Shown here one piece after another: positions 1 to 10,767 of a stretch of DNA of 64,000 bases. Every line of letters begins with the position of its first letter. The first letter of the stretch is position 1. Position numbers and translations under genes: made by a program. A model generated the notes under the pieces. The model had not been told where the DNA came from. It did not search any database and saw only the letters and a program-made list of their open reading frames with translations. The stretch comes from Zygnema cylindricum (lineage: Eukaryota; Streptophyta; Zygnematophyceae; Zygnematales; Zygnemataceae): NCBI GenBank assembly GCA_037447655.1, contig JBBHKE010000301.1, positions 74,877 to 138,876 of the forward strand, given 5' to 3'.

Positions 1-3000
1 TTTGTGTAATTTAGGTAACAATTATTGTTATCGCTTACAGGTTGTGTCATTCATATCACAATTCTTGTTTTCGCTAACTGTTTGTGTAATTTAGGTAACA
101 ATTCTTGTTATCGTTAACTACTTGTGTATTTTAGGTACCAATTCTTGTTATCGCTAACCGTTTGTGTAATTTAAGAAACAACTATTGTTATCTCTTAAAG
201 TTTATGTAATTTAAGTAAGAATTATTGTTATCGCTAACTGTTTGTGTAATTTAGGTAACAATTCTTGTTATCGCTAACAGTTTGTGTAATTTAGGTAACA
301 ATTCTTGTTATCGCTACCTGTTTGTGTAATGTAGGTCACAATTTTTGTTATCGCTAACTGTTTATGTAATTCAAGTAACAATTCTTGTTATCGCCATATG
401 TTTGTGTAATTTAGGTCACAATTTTTGTTATCGCTAACTGTTTGTGTAATTTAGGTTACAATTGTTGTTATCGCTAATAGTTTTTGTAATTTAGGTAACA
501 ATTCTTGTTATCGCTAACAGTTTGTGTAATTTTGGTAACAATTCTTGTTATTACAAACAATTTATGTAATTTAGGTAACAATTCTTGTTATCGCTAACAG
601 TTTTTGTAATTTAGGTACCAATTTCTGTTATCGCTAACTGTTTATGTAATTTAGGTAACAATTCTTGTTATCGCTAACTGTTTGTGTAATTTAGGAAACA
701 ATAGTTGTTATTGCTAACAGTTTTTGTAATTTAGGTAAAAATTGTTGTTATCACTAACTGTTTGGCTAAGTTTGGTAACAATTCTTGTTATCGCTAACAG
801 TTTGTGTAATTTAGGTCACAATTTTTGTTATCGCTAACTAATTGTGTAATTTAGGTGACAATTCTTGTTAAAGCTAACTGTTTGTGTAATTTAGGTCACA
901 ATTCTTGTTATCGCTAAAAGTTTTTGTAATTTAGGTAACAATTATAGTTAACGCTACCTGTTTGTGTAATTTAGGTAACAATTATTGTTATCGCTTAGAG
1001 TTTGTGTAATTTAGGTAACAATTTTTGTTATCGCTAACAATTTTGTAATTTAGGTAACAATTCTTGTTACGCTAACATTTTGTGTAATTTAGGTAACAAT
1101 TATTGTTATCGCTTACAGGTTGTGTCATTCAATTCTTGTTTTCGCTAATTGTTTGTGTAATTTAGGTAACAATTCTTATTATCGTTAACTACTTGTGTAT
1201 TTTAGGTACCAATTCCTGTTATCGCTAACCGTTTGTGTAATTTAGGAAACAGTTATTGTGTCCGCTAAAAGTTTTTGTAATTTAGGTAACAATTCTTGTT
1301 ATCGCTAACTGTTTGTGTAATTTAGGTAACAATTCTTGTTATCGCTAACAGTTTGTGTAATTTAGGTAACAATTATTGTTATCGCTAATAGTTTTTGTAA
1401 TTTAGGTAACGATTCTTGTTATCGCTAACAGTTTGTGTAATTTTGTTAACAATTCTTGATTACGCTAATAGTTTTTGTAAATTAGGTAACAATTCTTGTT
1501 ATCGCTAACAGTGTGTGTAATTTAGGTCACAATTCTTGTAATCGCTAACATTTTTTGTAATTTAAGTCACAATTCTTGTTATCGCTAACAGTTTCTGTAA
1601 GTTAGGTAACAATTCTTGCTATCGCTAACTTTTTGTGTAATTTAAGTCACAATTCTTGTTATCGCTAACTGTTTGTGTAATTTAGGAAAAAGTTCTTATT
1701 ATCTTTAACTGTTTGTGTAATTTAGGAAACAGCTCTTGTTATCGCTAAAAGTTTTTGTAATTTAGGAAACAGTTCTTGTTATCGCTAAAAGTTTTTGTAA
1801 TTTAGGTAACTATTGTTGTTATCGCTAACTGTTTGTGTAATTTAGGTAACAATTGTTGTTATCGCTAACTGTTTTTGTAATTTAGGTAACAATTCTTGTT
1901 ATCGCTAACTCTTTGTGTAATATAGGTCACACATCTTGTTATGGCTAACAGTTAGTGTAATTTAGGTAACAATTCTTGTTATCGCTAACAGTTTGGTAAT
2001 TTAGGTAACAATTCTTGTTATTGCCAACAGCTTTGTAAGTTAGGTAACAATTCTTGGTATCGCTAACTATTTGTGTAATTTAAGTCAAAATTCTTGTTAT
2101 CGCTAACTGATTGTGTAATTTAGGTCACAATTCTTGTTATCGCTAACAATTTGTGTAATTTAGGTAACAATTCTTGTTATCACTAACTATTTGTGTAATT
2201 TAGGTCACAATTCTTGTTATTGCTAACTGTTTGTGTAATTTAGGTAAGAATTATTGTTATCGCTAACAGTTTTTGTAATTTAGGTAATAATTCTTGTAAT
2301 CGCTAACAGTTTGTGTAAGTTACGGTAGAATTCTTGTTATCGCTAATAGTTTGTGTAGTTTAAGTAACAATTATTGTTATCACTAACAGTTTTTGTAATT
2401 TAGATAACAATTCTTGTTATCGCTAATAGTTTGTGTAGTTTAAGTCAAAATTCTTGTTATCGGTAACTGATTGTGTAATTTAGGTAACAATTCTTGTTAT
2501 CGCTAACTGTTTGTGTAATTTAGATCACAATTCTTGTTATCGCTAAAAGTTTTTGTAATTTAGGTAACAATTATTGTTATCGCTAACTGTTTGTGTAATT
2601 TAGGTAACAATTATTGTTATCGCTTACAGTTTGTGTAATTTAGGTAACAATTTTTGTTATCGCTAACAGTTTATGTAATTTAGGTAACAATTCTTGTTAT
2701 CGCTAAAACTTTTGTAATTTAGGCAACAATTCCTGTTATCGCTAACCGTTTGTGTAATTTAGGAAACAGTTATTGTTTCGCTAAAAGTTTTTGTAATTTA
2801 TATAACAATTGTTGTTATCGCTAATTGTTTGTGTAATTTAGGTAACAATTGTTGTTATCGCTAACTGTTTTTGTAATTTAGGTAACAATTCTTGTTATCG
2901 CTAACTCTTTGTGTAATATAGGTCACACATCTTGTTATGGCTAACAGTTAGTGTAATTTAGGTAACAATTCTTGTTATCGCTAACAGTTTGTGTAATTTA

Positions 3001-4326
3001 GGTAACATTCTTGTTATCGCTAACATTTTGTGTAATTTAGGAAACAATTCTTGTTATCGCTAACAGTTTGTGTAATTTAGGTAACAATTCTTGTTATCGC
3101 TAACAGTTTTTGTAATTTAGGTAACAATTTTTGTTATCGCTAACAGTTTTTGTAATTTAGGTAACAATTCTTGTTATCGCTAACAGTTTTTGTAATTTAG
3201 GTAAACAATTTTTGTTATCGCTAACTGTTTGTGTAATTTAGGTCACAATTCTTGTTATCGCTAACTGTTTGTGTAATTTAGGAAACAATTCTTGTTATCG
3301 CTAACTGTTTGTGTACTTTAGGTAACAATTCTTGTTATCGCTAATTGTTTGTGTAATTTAGGAAACAATTCTTGTTATCGCTAACAGTTTTTGTAATTTT
3401 GGTAACAATTCTTGTTATCGCTAACAGTTTTTGTAATTTAGGTAACAATTGTTGTTATCGCTAACTGTTTGTGTAATTTAGGTAACAATTGTTGTTATCG
3501 CTAACTGTTTGTGTAATTTAGGTAACAATTCTTGTTATCGCTAACAGTTTTTGTAATTTAGGTAACAATTCTTGTTATCGCTAACAATTTGTGTTATTTA
3601 GGTCACAAATCTTGTTATCGCTAAAAGTTTTTCTAATTTAGGTAACAATTCTTGTTATCGCTAACAGTTTTTGTAATTTAGGTAACAATTCTTGTTATCG
3701 CTAAAACTTTTGTAATTTAGGCAACAATTCCTGTTATGGCTAACCGTTTGTGTAATTTAGGAAACAGTTATTGTTTCGCTAAAAGTTTTTGTAATTTATA
3801 TAACAATTCTTGTTATCGCTAACTATTTGTGTAATTTAGGTAACAATTCTAGTTATCGCTAACAATTTTTGTAATTTAGGTAACATTTATTGTTATCGTT
3901 AACAGTTTTTGTAATTTAGGTAATGATTCTTGTTATCGCAAATAGTTTGTGTAATTTAGGTCACAATTCTTGTTATCGCTAACAGTATGTGTAATTTAGG
4001 TCACAATTCTTGTTATCGCTAAGAGTTTGTGTAATTTAGGTCACAATTCTTGTTATCGCTAACAGTTTGTGTAATTTAGGTAACAATTCTTGTTATCGCC
4101 AACAGTTTCTGTAAGTTAGGTAACAATTCTTGCTATCGCTAACTGTTTGTGTAATTTAGGAAAAAGTTCTTGTTATCTTTAACTGTTTGTGTAATTTAGG
4201 AAACAATTATTGTTATTGCTAACAGTTTTTGTAATTAAGGTAACAATGGTTGTTATCGCTAACAATTTTTGTAATTTAGGTCACAATTCTTGTTATCGCT
4301 ATTAGTTTGTGTAATTTAGGTCACAA
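1..4326. repeat. 40-bp satellite, block 1
   Basis: Tandem array of a 40-bp AT-rich unit. One half reads about TGTGTAATTTAGGTAACA and the other contains TTGTTATCGCTAAC. Units repeat head to tail with point differences and rare 1-3 base indels, for example near 1060-1080. There are no unique spacers and no believable reading frame. Marker variants recur about 1 kb apart, so the array has a higher-order structure. It runs off the left edge. The right edge is the CACAA target site of copia element A1, after which the same satellite resumes at 10763. Confidence 0.97.
4322..4326. repeat. Target-site duplication of A1, left copy
   Basis: CACAA immediately before the 5' LTR start (TGTAGAAATT). The same five bases follow the 3' LTR at 10763-10767. 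Removing the element restores a normal satellite unit. Confidence 0.93.
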
Positions 4327-5374
4327 TGTAGAAATTAATGGTTTTTAAGTATTTTCTAGGTCTGAATAGAAATAAAGAAGCCGAGGCAGTCTACATGTAT
4401 CTTCTCTCTCCAACTCTCAAATTTGTCGCAGTCACTGAGAAATTGGAGAGGAAGCTAGAGCCATGGCTACCTAGGCTATCCTAAGAATTACGGGAAATTT
4501 ATTTTGGTTAGGGGATTAAGTACTAAAAGGTATGTGCCGGCGACAAGATATTATCCTGGTACCTGCCGGCCAACAAAGAGCAGATAGCCGATAGCCTTAG
4601 CTGTTAAATCTAGAAGTAGTCTTAAATGGTATATAGTACGATAATCATTTAAACATGTACACGTAAGATAAATCATTTAACTATAAATGTTAACGGGATA
4701 CATAGATATGGTAGTGTAAAAGTACAAATTGCGGTACGGATTAGAAATCAATACCGCGCATTTATTCCGTAAGTGAAACGAATACCGCGCATGTATTTAT
4801 TACGGCTACGATTAAATTAGATTCTAATCGGACGGTCGGAATTAGCGTCGAGATCGCGGAAGACGATTTCGGCGGTTTGTGGCCATCGCCACATCGGATG
4901 ACGCGTGGCGCAATTACATTGGATCGTGGAATCTCCGGAGATCATGACACCGAATCCGAATATGACATGTGTCGACATTTGGGCCATGTCGTACAATGTT
5001 CGTACATAAAGTACACCGGCAATTGTACTTTTGCGTACGGAACTTTATTCTGATTAGTTCCGTACATCAGTAGATATAGTCTGTGAGAGAGATAGGACTT
5101 AGAAAAATTAGGAGATAGGACCCTCTCTCCCAGAGAGCTTCTGTACAAAAGGTCAACTTTGACCCTCCATAACTTACTGCTCAGGGGAGCAAATTCAGAG
5201 ATTATTTTTGCTATTGACTCAGGGGAGTCTTGCCTTCACAGAGGTGCAGGTGGTCAGAGTTTTTGTCTGCCAGGGTGGTAGTTTTTTTTGCTGAAACACA
5301 AAGGGGTCAGGATTATCCTAGAGGCTTCTTGGAAGCTGTCCACTCTGAGGACTTATGGAGGTCTCAGAGTTTCA
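4327..5374 (+). repeat. 5' LTR of A1
   Basis: About 1.05 kb, starting TGTAGAAATTAATGG and ending TTTCA, so it has the usual TG...CA ends. It is homologous along its length to 9721-10762 and to the LTRs of A2 and A3. The last 20 bases already contain the gag start codon (5355). The primer-binding site follows directly. Confidence 0.93.
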
Positions 5375-6300
5375 GGTTATGGGCCCACCCTCTAGGTACC
5401 AATCTTTAATGGAACTGGATTCATATACTGGGAAAGTATGATGATAGGAGCTCTATGCGAAAAAAGGTTTTGGGGGATAGTGAGTGGACGGTTGGGACGT
5501 CCATCAAGTCTTGGAATTCCTCCAGGGTTTGGAGGAAGCAGATTCACCAGGAAAGAGGATCCACCTTCAACGGAGGAAACAAAAGAAGGAGAGGTGGTGG
5601 ACAAAGGAAAGGAGAAGGAGACGACCACACCAATAGCAACTGGTTCGGCATTCATGTCACCTATTCCGAGGAACGAGGAGAATGATACTGAAACCTGGGA
5701 CTTCAACAATATGGCGGCAAAGCACTTCATCCTACGCCATCTCACTCAAGGACTTGCATGTCCTCATTTGCAGGTAGAAAGGGCATCCGATCTTTGGATG
5801 GCTCTCATAGAGATGTACCGAAGTGGTACGATTCAGCAACAACAGTTGGCTGATCAGAAAGTTAAGGAGTATGTATACAAAGGGGGAAATATGTTGGATT
5901 TTTGCAATGAGCTTGCTACACTCTTCATGGAGCTAGAGAGTGCGGGAAAAGATTTTAGTGAAAAAGAAAAGGTTAACTGTTTACTGATGAAGTTACCTGA
6001 TGAGTTCGTGAACATAGTTTACCGTGTGCAGGACTTGCCTGACTCAAGGTGGATATGGAACTCAGTGGTAGGGATGATTCTCGTTCAAGAGAATACAATT
6101 GAGATCCGAAGGGGAGGAAAGAGTGGCCAAGCCTTGGCAATAGCAACTGATTAGAGGAACAGAGATTCCCGAAAACCGGTCAGAAACTATGGGGGTAGGG
6201 AGCAGAAAAAACAGGCCGACGAGTTCGAACAAAGGGCTCCCAAAGGTTTATGTCATTTTTGTAAGAAACCAAGGCACTATATGGCAGAGTGCATAAGCTA
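5355..6300 (+). pseudogene. copia gag of A1 (broken)
   Basis: Capsid-type protein that would package element RNA. The start ATG at 5355 lies inside the LTR and its frame runs through the primer-binding site. Compared with A2 and A3, A1 lacks one G near 5394, which shifts the frame; the main open stretch is 5438-6154 in the new frame. It contains the UBN2-like gag core (the stretch with ILRHLTQGLACPHLQ, then LWMALIEMYRSGTIQQQQLA). A stop ends it before the nucleocapsid zinc knuckle, which survives downstream in another frame at about 6251-6292 as C-X2-C-X4-H-X4-C (CHFC...H...C). Not functional. Confidence 0.88.
5375..5389 (+). promoter_or_regulatory. Primer-binding site of A1 (half-tRNA type)
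   Basis: GGTTATGGGCCCACC directly after the LTR CA. It is the exact complement of the anticodon arm of plant initiator tRNA-Met (about nucleotides 26-40), not of the tRNA 3' end (TGGTATCAGAGC would be expected). Drosophila copia uses the same region through a cleaved half-tRNA. The match rests on my memory of the tRNA sequence. Confidence 0.8.
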
Positions 6301-9300
6301 ACCGAGCTTCGGTTAAAAGAGGGGCAGACCGGTGGTACCCTGAGAGGAAAGAAAAAGGCCCTTGTCACACAGGTACTTGAGGCTGAATCCGAAGACGAGG
6401 ACAATGAGCTCCTTTTGATTGAGGAGTTGGAGGCGAAAAATGAGGTCGAAATTCCACGAAGGCAGAAATGTGCTTACGGTGGATTGAAAGGTGAAGCACG
6501 CTGGATTGTAGATTCAAGTGCCTCCATGCACATGTGTAAGGATAGACACCTGTTCACTAAGATAAGAAAGATTACCAACGTAGAGATAGAGTACGGAGAT
6601 GGGAGGATAGTCACCACTACTCTTGTAGGATCAGTAGATCTAAAAGTGTTAGTAGAATGAAAGACATCCATATTAACATTCTCCGATGTATTATTTATTC
6701 CGGAGCTGAACAAAAACCTTATCTCTACATCTCTATTAGATGATAAGGATTTTTTCACTAGCACTAGGGAAGGAGTCTTTACTGCTAGTTTTGATGAGGA
6801 TGTCTATTTCATTGCTGAGAAAGGTAGCCATGGGATGTTTAGGCTGATCTTAAATAATGAAAAGAAGAAATTTTATTATGTTGGTGTTCATGATATTATG
6901 ATGTGGCATAAGAGGCTTGGGCATGTGAATCTAGATAAGTTAAGAGAGATGAAAAAGATGGGAGAAGTGGAAGGGATTCAGTTTAGTGAGAATGATGATA
7001 TAAGTGATTGTAGTGGATGTGCTCAAGGTAAAGCACACAGATTACCCTTTCCTAAAACAGCCACGTATAAGGGAGAAAAAAATCTAGATCTAGTACACAG
7101 ATATTTGGGGACCGGCAAGAGTGCCCTCAACGGGGAAAAAGAGATTTATGATGACTATAACTGATGATTGGTCTCGGTATTCCCGGGTGTATTTTTTGAA
7201 AAACAAGTCAGAAGATCAGGATTGTTTTAGTCAATATATAGCATCGAGCGAAAAACTCCATGAAAATCCATCAATAGAGTAACGAGTGACAATGGTGGAG
7301 AGTATACTTCTAACCAGTTTGAGGATTTTTTGAGGGAAGATGGAGTCCAACACCAAAAGACAGTTCCAGAAAACCTAGAACAGAATGGGGTAGCTGATAG
7401 ATTAAATAGGACACTAAGTGATAGTGCTACAAGTATGTTGTTTGACAAGAAGATTGGAAAAAGGTTTTGGGCCGAAGCAATAAACTGTGCTTATTACCTC
7501 AAAAATAGAGTTCTTACTTTAGCTATAAAAGATCAAACACCTTATGAGAGTTGGACAGGCCGGAAACCAGACATATCTCACTTAAAGGTTTTCGGCAGTC
7601 AAGTATTCAGTCTAGATACAGATCGGTCCAATTAGAAGCTAGATCCTAAAGGAAAACCAGGATACTTCTTAGGATATGATGAGAATGTTAAAGGATATAG
7701 AGTTTACGATCTAAAAAGGGAAGATATAATCTTAGTAAAGCATCTAGTAGTTATGGATGAAGAAAAGTCTGTGGATCCCTTTAAGTATACAAAGTCAGTA
7801 AAAATCAGATTTGAGTCAGAAAATTCTGATGACTTTGAGCTTCCTAACTATCTAGGTTTTAGAGAAGATGACATTCTTGCAGGTACAAATCAGACCAAAA
7901 AGGACTCGGCTGTGGAAACTCTAGTGACAACTCTACCCGAAACGGAAGACGTGGTGGAAATTGATTCGGAATCAAGGGATAGGGGGGAAGCCGAGTTTGT
8001 TCGAAAGAATCCACGAGAACCATCTATTCCGGCCTCGGATTTTGAGGGGGGAAGGAGAAGTAGCAAAAGATTTCAAGAAAAACAAGTTAATAACAAGGTA
8101 ACTAAACTATCTCATCAAGATGAACCTCAGACTTATTAAGAGGCGATGACTTGTCTAGAAAGAAACTGGTGGAAGATAGCCATCAATGAGGAGATGGCCT
8201 CAATTATGGCAGCCGATACTTGGGAGTTGGTGGATTGTCCACCTAACCGATAACCAATCGGTTGTAAGTTGGTTTTCAAATTGAAACTGAACCCAGATAA
8301 CAGAATCGAGCGCTACAAGGCCCGATTAGTGGCAAAGGGATTTACACAAAAGAAGGGAATGGACTACGAGGAAACCTTTGCCCCAGTCGTCAGATTTCCC
8401 TCCGTCCGCATACTTCTCACTCTGGCAGCAACGGAAGACATAGAGGTGCACCAGATGGACAACAAGACAACATTTTTGTATGGAGAATTTTAAGAGAAGA
8501 TCTTCATGCGACAACCAGAAGATTTTGTGGAGGAAAGAGAGGAGAGTAAGGTATGCCGGCTGATTAAATCTCTTTATGGTTTGAAACAGGAGCCTCGACA
8601 ATGGAATAAGAAGCTTGATGAGTTTCTTACCGGTCTAGGATATATCCGATCAGCTCAGATCACTCAATCTATGTTTTTGAAGATGATGAAGGTGTTGTAT
8701 TTATTCCAATTTATGTTGATGATTTGCTTGTTTTAAGTAAATCAATGGAAAAAAATAAAAAATTTAAAACCGATCTTAAGAAGAGATTTGAAATGAAGGA
8801 TATGGGTGAAGCAAAATATATTTTTGGAATTCAAGTAGAAAGAGACCAAAAAAGAAAGATTATAAGATTGACTCAAAAGGAAGCAATAGGGAACATGGTT
8901 GAAAAATTTCAGATGGATAAAACTAATAGTTGTACAACTCTAATGGAGTTGAAGAAGGGAAGTGAGGGGAGTGAGGAAGAAGGAGTCATAGTCTTGGACG
9001 AGGAATTATCTCCTCAAGAACAGAAGTTCATGCAGACTATTGCTTACTGTCAAGTAGTGGGAAGTCTAATCTATTTTATGAATTGTACCCGACCGGATTT
9101 AGCTGCAGCTGTAGGAGTGTTGAGTAGAAGTCTAAATGCTCCCACTAAGAGGGATTGGGAGGCAGCGAAGACAGTTTTTAGATACTTGATAGGAACTAGG
9201 GATCTATGGTTGCATTTGGGTGGGGAGAATACTGACATCGCTACTTGGAGTGATGCCAGTTATGGTGATGCTCCAATAAGGAGATGCACTTCTGGATATG

Positions 9301-9707
9301 TATTATATGTGGGTAGTGGGGTTTGCTGTTGGAGTAGCAAACAGCAAAAAGTTATTGCTCAATCCACCATGGAGGCTGAGTATACGGCCTCTTGCTCTGC
9401 TGTAAAAGAATTGATGTGGGTCAAGTCTTTGCTTGGTGAGCTTGGTCACCTTAAGAGTGGTGTGCATAAATCTTTTTGTGATAATCAGGTAGCAATCGCT
9501 ATTTCTGCCAATCCTAAACATCATTTTAAAGCCAAATACATGGACATTAGACTCAGCTTTGTTAGAGAGAAAGTAGAAAACAAAATAATCGGTTTAGAGT
9601 ATCGACCAGATAATGAGATGGTAGCAGATATGATGACCAAACTTGTGCCTTCCCCTAAGCTAATTTTCTACAGGGAGAAGTGTGGTCTGAAATTAAAGAT
9701 TGACTAG
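6301..9707 (+). pseudogene. copia pol (PR-IN-RT-RH) of A1 (broken)
   Basis: Order of domains: aspartic protease at about 6500 (motif DSSA instead of DSGA), GAG-pre-integrase with HHCC zinc finger at 6900-7060 (WHKRLGH, then CSGC), integrase core at 7170-7640 (the first catalytic Asp region is frameshifted; QNGVADRLNRTL is kept), variable linker 7750-8140, reverse transcriptase 8150-8900, RNase H 9040-9690 (TRPDLAAAVG, WSDASYGD, STMEAEY). In-frame stops lie at about 6658, 7162, 7633, 8137, 8251 and 8491. A frameshift near 8.7 kb falls at the YVDD catalytic loop. The polypurine tract AAATAAAGGGAG comes just before the 3' LTR. It cannot make a polyprotein. Confidence 0.92.
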
Positions 9708-9720
9708 GAAATAAAGGGAG

Positions 9721-10762
9721 TGTCAAAATTAATGGTCCTTTAAAGTATTTTCTAGGTCTAAATAGAAATATAGAAAGAAGCTGAGGCAGTCTACCTCTAA
9801 CTTCTCTCTCCAACTCTCAAACTTGTCGTAGTCACTGAGAAATTAGAGAGGAAGCTAGAGCCATGGCTACCTAGGCTATCCTGAGGTTTACGGGAAATAT
9901 GTATTAGGGGTTTATTTAGTAAAAAGATATGTGTCGGCCACATGATTTGAACCTGGTACCTGCCGGACGGCAAGCTGCCGGTAGACGGTAACCTTATCCG
10001 TTAAGTCTTGAAGTAGTGTAAAATACTATATGGTTTGATAATTAATTAAACATTAATACGTAGGATAATTCATTTAACTGTAACTGTTTACAAGATACAT
10101 AGAACTGGTAGTGTAAAAGTACGGATTACGATACGGATAATACCGTGAATTGATTTCGTAAACGAAACGAATACCGCGCATGTATTTATTACGACTACGA
10201 TTAAATGTGAATTTAATCGGACGGCCGGAATTAGCGTCGAGATCGCGGAAAAAGATTTCGGCGGTTTGTGGTCATCGCCACATCGGATGACACGTGGCAA
10301 AATTACATTGGATCATGGTATCTCCGTAGATTACGACACCGAATCCGGATATGACATGTATCGACATTAAGGCAATCTCGTACAATTTCCGTACATAAAG
10401 TACACCGGCGACTGTACTTTTATGTACGGAGGAGAAATCTGATTGGTTCCGTACATCAGTAGATAGAGTCTGTGAGAGAGATAGGACTTAGAAAAATTAG
10501 GAGATAGGATCCTCTCTCCCAGAGAGCTTCTGTACAAAAGGTCAACTTTGACCCTCCATAACTTACTGCTCAGGGGAGCAAATTCAGAGATTCTTTTTGC
10601 TATCGACTCAGGGGAGTCTTGCCTTCACAGGGTTGCAGGTGGTCAGAGTTTTTGTCTGCCAAGGTGGCAGTTATTTTTGCTTAAACACAATGGGGTTAGG
10701 ATTATCTTAAGGTTTCTTGGAAGCTGTCACCTCTAAGGAATTATGGAGTTCTCAGAGTTTCA
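9721..10762 (+). repeat. 3' LTR of A1
   Basis: Starts TGTCAAAATTAATGG after the polypurine tract and ends TTTCA before CACAA. Its homology to 4327-5374 is clear but with many substitutions and small indels. Confidence 0.93.
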
Positions 10763-10767
10763 CACAA
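10763..10767. repeat. Target-site duplication of A1, right copy
   Basis: CACAA, identical to 4322-4326 and part of the resumed satellite unit. Confidence 0.93.

Larger units (their letters stand above)
4327..10762 (+). mobile_element. Ty1/copia LTR retrotransposon, family A, copy A1
   Basis: Full-length but dead element: 5' LTR, primer-binding site, gag, protease, integrase, reverse transcriptase, RNase H, polypurine tract, 3' LTR. The order PR-IN-RT-RH defines Ty1/copia. It is flanked by CACAA on both sides and sits in the satellite. In the first ~105 bases of the two LTRs I count about a dozen differences, against about five for copy A2, so A1 is the older insertion. The polyprotein carries many stops and frame changes. 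Confidence 0.95.

Noticed and set aside
1-4326. Regular direct repeats that might suggest a CRISPR-like array
   Set aside because: Units are contiguous 40-mers with no unique spacers and no cas-like genes; it is satellite DNA.
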